Shown here: one piece after another, positions 5,972 to 8,255 of the stretch
How the letters are laid out: every line of letters begins with the position of its first letter
Numbering within the stretch: position 1 is the stretch's first letter
Assembly (NCBI GenBank): GCA_017405545.1
Contig: JAFRAF010000078.1
Coordinates: 1-8,255, forward strand
Reading direction: 5' to 3'
DNA from: Oscillospiraceae bacterium
GTDB lineage: Bacteria; Bacillota; Clostridia; Oscillospirales; Oscillospiraceae
DNA length: 8,255 bases
The notes under the pieces: generated by a model
Database searches by the model: none
What the model was told of the DNA's origin: nothing
The model's input: the letters and a program-made list of their open reading frames with translations, nothing else
Program-made: the position numbers and the translations under genes

Positions 5972-6127
5972 GTATGATGTCGCTTCGCTGTGACGGGTTT
6001 TTGACAGACTCAAGCGCCTTGGAAAAGCTTCGGCATTTCCGTGGCGCTTAGCATTTATTACATATTCAAAACCGCAATCTTCCGGACAAACTATATGCGT
6101 TACCAAGATACATTGGAGGCGCATTTT
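5972..6127 (+). other. Non-coding stretch / leader before the sugar nucleotidyltransferase gene
   Basis: About 200 bp without a gene separate the small-protein stop from the next ATG. It holds the terminator, a long hairpin (6012-6049), and the GGAGG ribosome-binding site (6115-6119, 8 nt before the ATG at 6128). I see no convincing promoter: TTGACA at 6001-6006 is a perfect -35 box but no -10 follows at 16-18 bp; TATATG at 6092 lacks a matching -35. Confidence 0.6.
6012..6049 (+). other. Long RNA hairpin capped by a C(UUCG)G tetraloop
   Basis: AAGCGCC (6012-6018) pairs with GGCGCTT (6043-6049). After a 2x2 internal loop, GGAAA (6021-6025) pairs with TTTCC (6036-6040). After an A/A mismatch, GC (6027-6028) pairs with GC (6033-6034), closing a TTCG loop in the very stable C(UUCG)G arrangement. 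No T-tract follows on either strand, so it is not a normal intrinsic terminator. It may be a structured 5' leader, a small RNA, or a member of a dispersed intergenic repeat. Confidence 0.6.
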
Positions 6128-8255
6128 ATGAAAGCGATAATGATGGCCGGCGGGAAGGGCACGCGACTGCGGCCCATAAGCTGTGATGAGCCCAAGCCCA
6201 TGACTGAATTCTTCGACCGGCCCATAATGGAATACATGATAAGCTATCTGCGGGGGCACGGCGTCGAGGGTATAAGGGCGACCCTGTGTTATCTGCCGGA
6301 AGTGATCATGGACCGCTTCGGCGACGGCGGCAGCCTCGGTGTGTCCCTCAGCTACATGGTGGAGGACTCCCCTCTCGGCACGGCCGGAAGCGTAAAGGCC
6401 TGCTCTGATTTCCCGGGGAATGAGGACTTCCTGGTCATATCCGGGGACTGCCTGTGCGACTTTGATCTGAAAGGCGCCATCGCCTTTCACAGGGAGAAAA
6501 AGGCCGACGCGACCATCGTGCTGACCCGCTGTGACGAGCCCCTTGAATACGGTCTCGTATCCACTGACGGCGAGGGCCGTATACTGGGCTTCACCGAAAA
6601 ACCGGACTGGGGCTCCGTCGTCACAGATCTGGTCAACACGGGTATATATATACTCTCCCCTGAGGTTCTGGAGTTCATCCCCGGAAACAGGAACTTTGAT
6701 TTCGGAAAGGACCTGTTTCCCCTGCTCCTGCGGGAAAAGCGAAAGCTGTACGCCTGCAGGGCCGAGGGCCGCTGGTACGATATAGGAAATCCCCAGGCCT
6801 ATATGGCATGCTGCCGTGATGTCCTTGACGGAGTGTTTTCACTTCCCATTCCCCCGTCCAGGCTGGCGGACCGCATATTCGCCTCCCGGCCCATCCCCCA
6901 GGGGGTGAAACTCAGAGAGCCCGTATATATAGGGGAAAACGTGAGCTTGGAGGCGGGCTGTACTATCGGCCCCTATGCAATCATAGGCGAGGGCTCCGCT
7001 GTCGCCAAGGGCGCTAAAGTGGAGCACAGCGCCGTCTGCGGCGCGGAAATCGGCGAAAACTGCCGAATAGCCGGCGCGGTTATCTGCCGGGGCTGCGTTT
7101 TGGGGCCGGGTACCGCGGTCAGAGATGGTGCGGTTCTGGGCAGCGGAGTCAGGACCGGCGCGGACTGCGTTGTGGAAAGAGACGTCAGAGTATGGCCCGG
7201 CAAGACTCTTGAGGACGATACAAGGCTGGACCACGACTTCTTCGGCTCGGCGGGCAGAGCGGATATAGCGTTTGTGGGTTCCGGGCAGCTCTACGGCGAT
7301 TTCAACCGGGACATATGCTGCGACACCTGCCTGCGCATCGGCGCGGCAACTGCCCGCTTTGAGCGTGTGGCCGTGGCTTGGGCAGGCGGTCCCGCAGCCG
7401 GCTGCGCGGCTCTCGCGCTGGAGGCGGGCATATGCTCAGGGGGCGCAGAGGCTGTGGAGACCGACGCGGACTTTGCCTCCGCTCACAGCCACGCGGCCGC
7501 AAATCTCGGCATCCCCCTGTCGGTTTTTATACGGCAGGAAGACGCCTCTTTGCAGCTTGGTTTTTTCGGTCCCGGCGGTCTTCCGCTTGATAAGCAGATT
7601 GAGCGGGAGATAAAAAACGGCATGTCAGAAGCGCCCGAGTCCAAAAAAGCCGGTGAACTCATACGCATTTCCGGGGTGACAGAGGCATACGTGTCCGCGG
7701 CCTCCTCCGGCGCTGAATGCGGCGGACTGAAGCTGTCTGTCTCGGGCAAAGGTGCCGTAAACAGAGCTCTGCGCCGCGCCCTCAGCCTTGCAGGCTGTGA
7801 TGTGCGAAGCGACGCTCTCCCCTCCTTTCGGGCTGAAAACGAGGGCTTTGCCCTGTACGCGGTTGACGAGTGCGGCAGAGAACTGGGGCCCGAGGAGCTT
7901 CTGGCCATGGTCGTGACCGTTGAGCTGTCCTCGGGAGCAAAGGACATCTATGTCCCCTACAGCGCCCCCTCCGTGCTGGACAGCATAGCCGAGGCTCGTG
8001 ATGCGGTAATCCACAGGGTGGAGGGCGGCAAAAGCGCAGATGGGCCTTTTGCTGCGGGCCTTGCGCTGAGGGACGCATGTTTCGCCGCCGTGAGGCTGGT
8101 CAGGGCCATGAGCGAACACAGCTGCTCTCTCGCTGATATCTTTGACCGCGTTCCCCGCTTTGCCATCTCCGAAAGCCGTGTGGACGTGTCAAACACAGGC
8201 AGAGCAAGGGTGATGGGCGAGCTGTCATCCGGATACCGCTCCGCCTCTCTCCGCA
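6128..8255 (+). CDS. Mannose-1-phosphate guanylyltransferase-like protein fused to a left-handed beta-helix and a degenerate phosphohexomutase domain (3'-truncated)
   Basis: 709 codons are visible without a stop; the gene leaves the window at the right edge. ATG at 6128 with GGAGG 8 nt upstream. Residues 1-~235 are a nucleotidyltransferase: GGKGTRLRP (8-16), EPKPM with K23, metal-site D107 in SGDCLCDFD, EKP 157-159, NTG 170-172, and WYDIG with D218. About 256-367 is a left-handed beta-helix of hexapeptide repeats (IGENV, IGPYA, IGEGS…). From about 370 the fold reads as phosphoglucomutase/phosphomannomutase-like (…FFGPGGLPLDKQIEREI…). However, where the catalytic serine loop (TASHNP-type) should lie, the protein has FIRQEDAS (467-474) and I see no equivalent serine-histidine motif. 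The known family makes GDP-mannose from mannose-1-phosphate and GTP; sugar and nucleotide specificity cannot be settled by eye. Its likely role is supply of activated sugar for envelope polysaccharide. Downstream neighbours are not visible. Confidence 0.88.
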   Translation, partial: MKAIMMAGGKGTRLRPISCDEPKPMTEFFDRPIMEYMISYLRGHGVEGIRATLCYLPEVIMDRFGDGGSLGVSLSYMVEDSPLGTAGSVKACSDFPGNEDFLVISGDCLCDFDLKGAIAFHREKKADATIVLTRCDEPLEYGLVSTDGEGRILGFTEKPDWGSVVTDLVNTGIYILSPEVLEFIPGNRNFDFGKDLFPLLLREKRKLYACRAEGRWYDIGNPQAYMACCRDVLDGVFSLPIPPSRLADRIFASRPIPQGVKLREPVYIGENVSLEAGCTIGPYAIIGEGSAVAKGAKVEHSAVCGAEIGENCRIAGAVICRGCVLGPGTAVRDGAVLGSGVRTGADCVVERDVRVWPGKTLEDDTRLDHDFFGSAGRADIAFVGSGQLYGDFNRDICCDTCLRIGAATARFERVAVAWAGGPAAGCAALALEAGICSGGAEAVETDADFASAHSHAAANLGIPLSVFIRQEDASLQLGFFGPGGLPLDKQIEREIKNGMSEAPESKKAGELIRISGVTEAYVSAASSGAECGGLKLSVSGKGAVNRALRRALSLAGCDVRSDALPSFRAENEGFALYAVDECGRELGPEELLAMVVTVELSSGAKDIYVPYSAPSVLDSIAEARDAVIHRVEGGKSADGPFAAGLALRDACFAAVRLVRAMSEHSCSLADIFDRVPRFAISESRVDVSNTGRARVMGELSSGYRSASLR

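Noticed and set aside
6001..6029. TTGACA as a -35 box for the nucleotidyltransferase gene.
   Set aside because: Positions 16-18 bp downstream read AAAAGC, AAAGCT and AAGCTT, none like a -10 box, and they lie inside the hairpin.
5924..6490. Minus-strand open frame of 188 codons.
   Set aside because: Covers the terminator, the hairpin and the start of the nucleotidyltransferase gene, shows no family features, and the plus-strand frame is clearly the real one.
7483..8196. Several minus-strand open frames of 79-164 codons at the right end.
   Set aside because: Shadows of the large plus-strand fusion gene, which stays open through the whole stretch with recognisable domains.

Overview
The window looks like a fairly GC-rich anaerobic Firmicute, most likely a gut Oscillospiraceae-type clostridium. 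This is inferred from three things: a BspA-type leucine-rich-repeat protein ending in SLH modules, a YARHG-domain lipoprotein, and strong GGAGG ribosome-binding sites. I could not run a database search, so the taxonomy is an inference. There are no rRNA or tRNA genes, no CRISPR array and no mobile element that I can support.

Left part (1-3460): the 3' part of an oligopeptide/dipeptide/nickel-type ABC transporter ATPase enters from the left edge. It converges on, and overlaps by 17 bp, a minus-strand lipoprotein gene with a Big_2 (Ig-like) domain and two YARHG domains. Across a 314-bp intergenic region this lipoprotein gene is divergent from a plus-strand gene for a secreted BspA-like LRR protein with C-terminal SLH repeats. 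Each of the divergent genes has a good sigma-A-type promoter with a 17-bp spacer. The promoter of the LRR/SLH gene carries a perfect 8+8 bp dyad over its spacer and -10 box, a candidate operator. A strong hairpin plus T-tract ends the LRR/SLH gene.

Middle part (3475-5927): a minus-strand pair, pyrC (dihydroorotase) then pyrF (OMP decarboxylase), separated by 3 nt, supplies the third and the last step of de novo UMP synthesis. Its apparent promoter leaves a leader of only about ten nucleotides, too short for an attenuator or PyrR site. Divergent from pyrC is a 55-codon gene for a glycine-zipper, YtxH-like small membrane protein with its own terminator.

Right part (5972-8255): after a 200-bp non-coding stretch containing a long hairpin capped by a C(UUCG)G tetraloop, a large plus-strand gene runs off the right edge (709 codons visible). 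It encodes a sugar-nucleotide pyrophosphorylase (mannose-1-phosphate guanylyltransferase-like) fused to a left-handed beta-helix and a phosphohexomutase-like domain in which the catalytic serine loop is not recognisable.

Most of the window is ordinary housekeeping and cell-envelope content. The points most worth a second look are the dyad operator, the degenerate mutase fusion with its structured leader, and the nearly leaderless pyrCF unit. I do not see a clear new multi-gene system.
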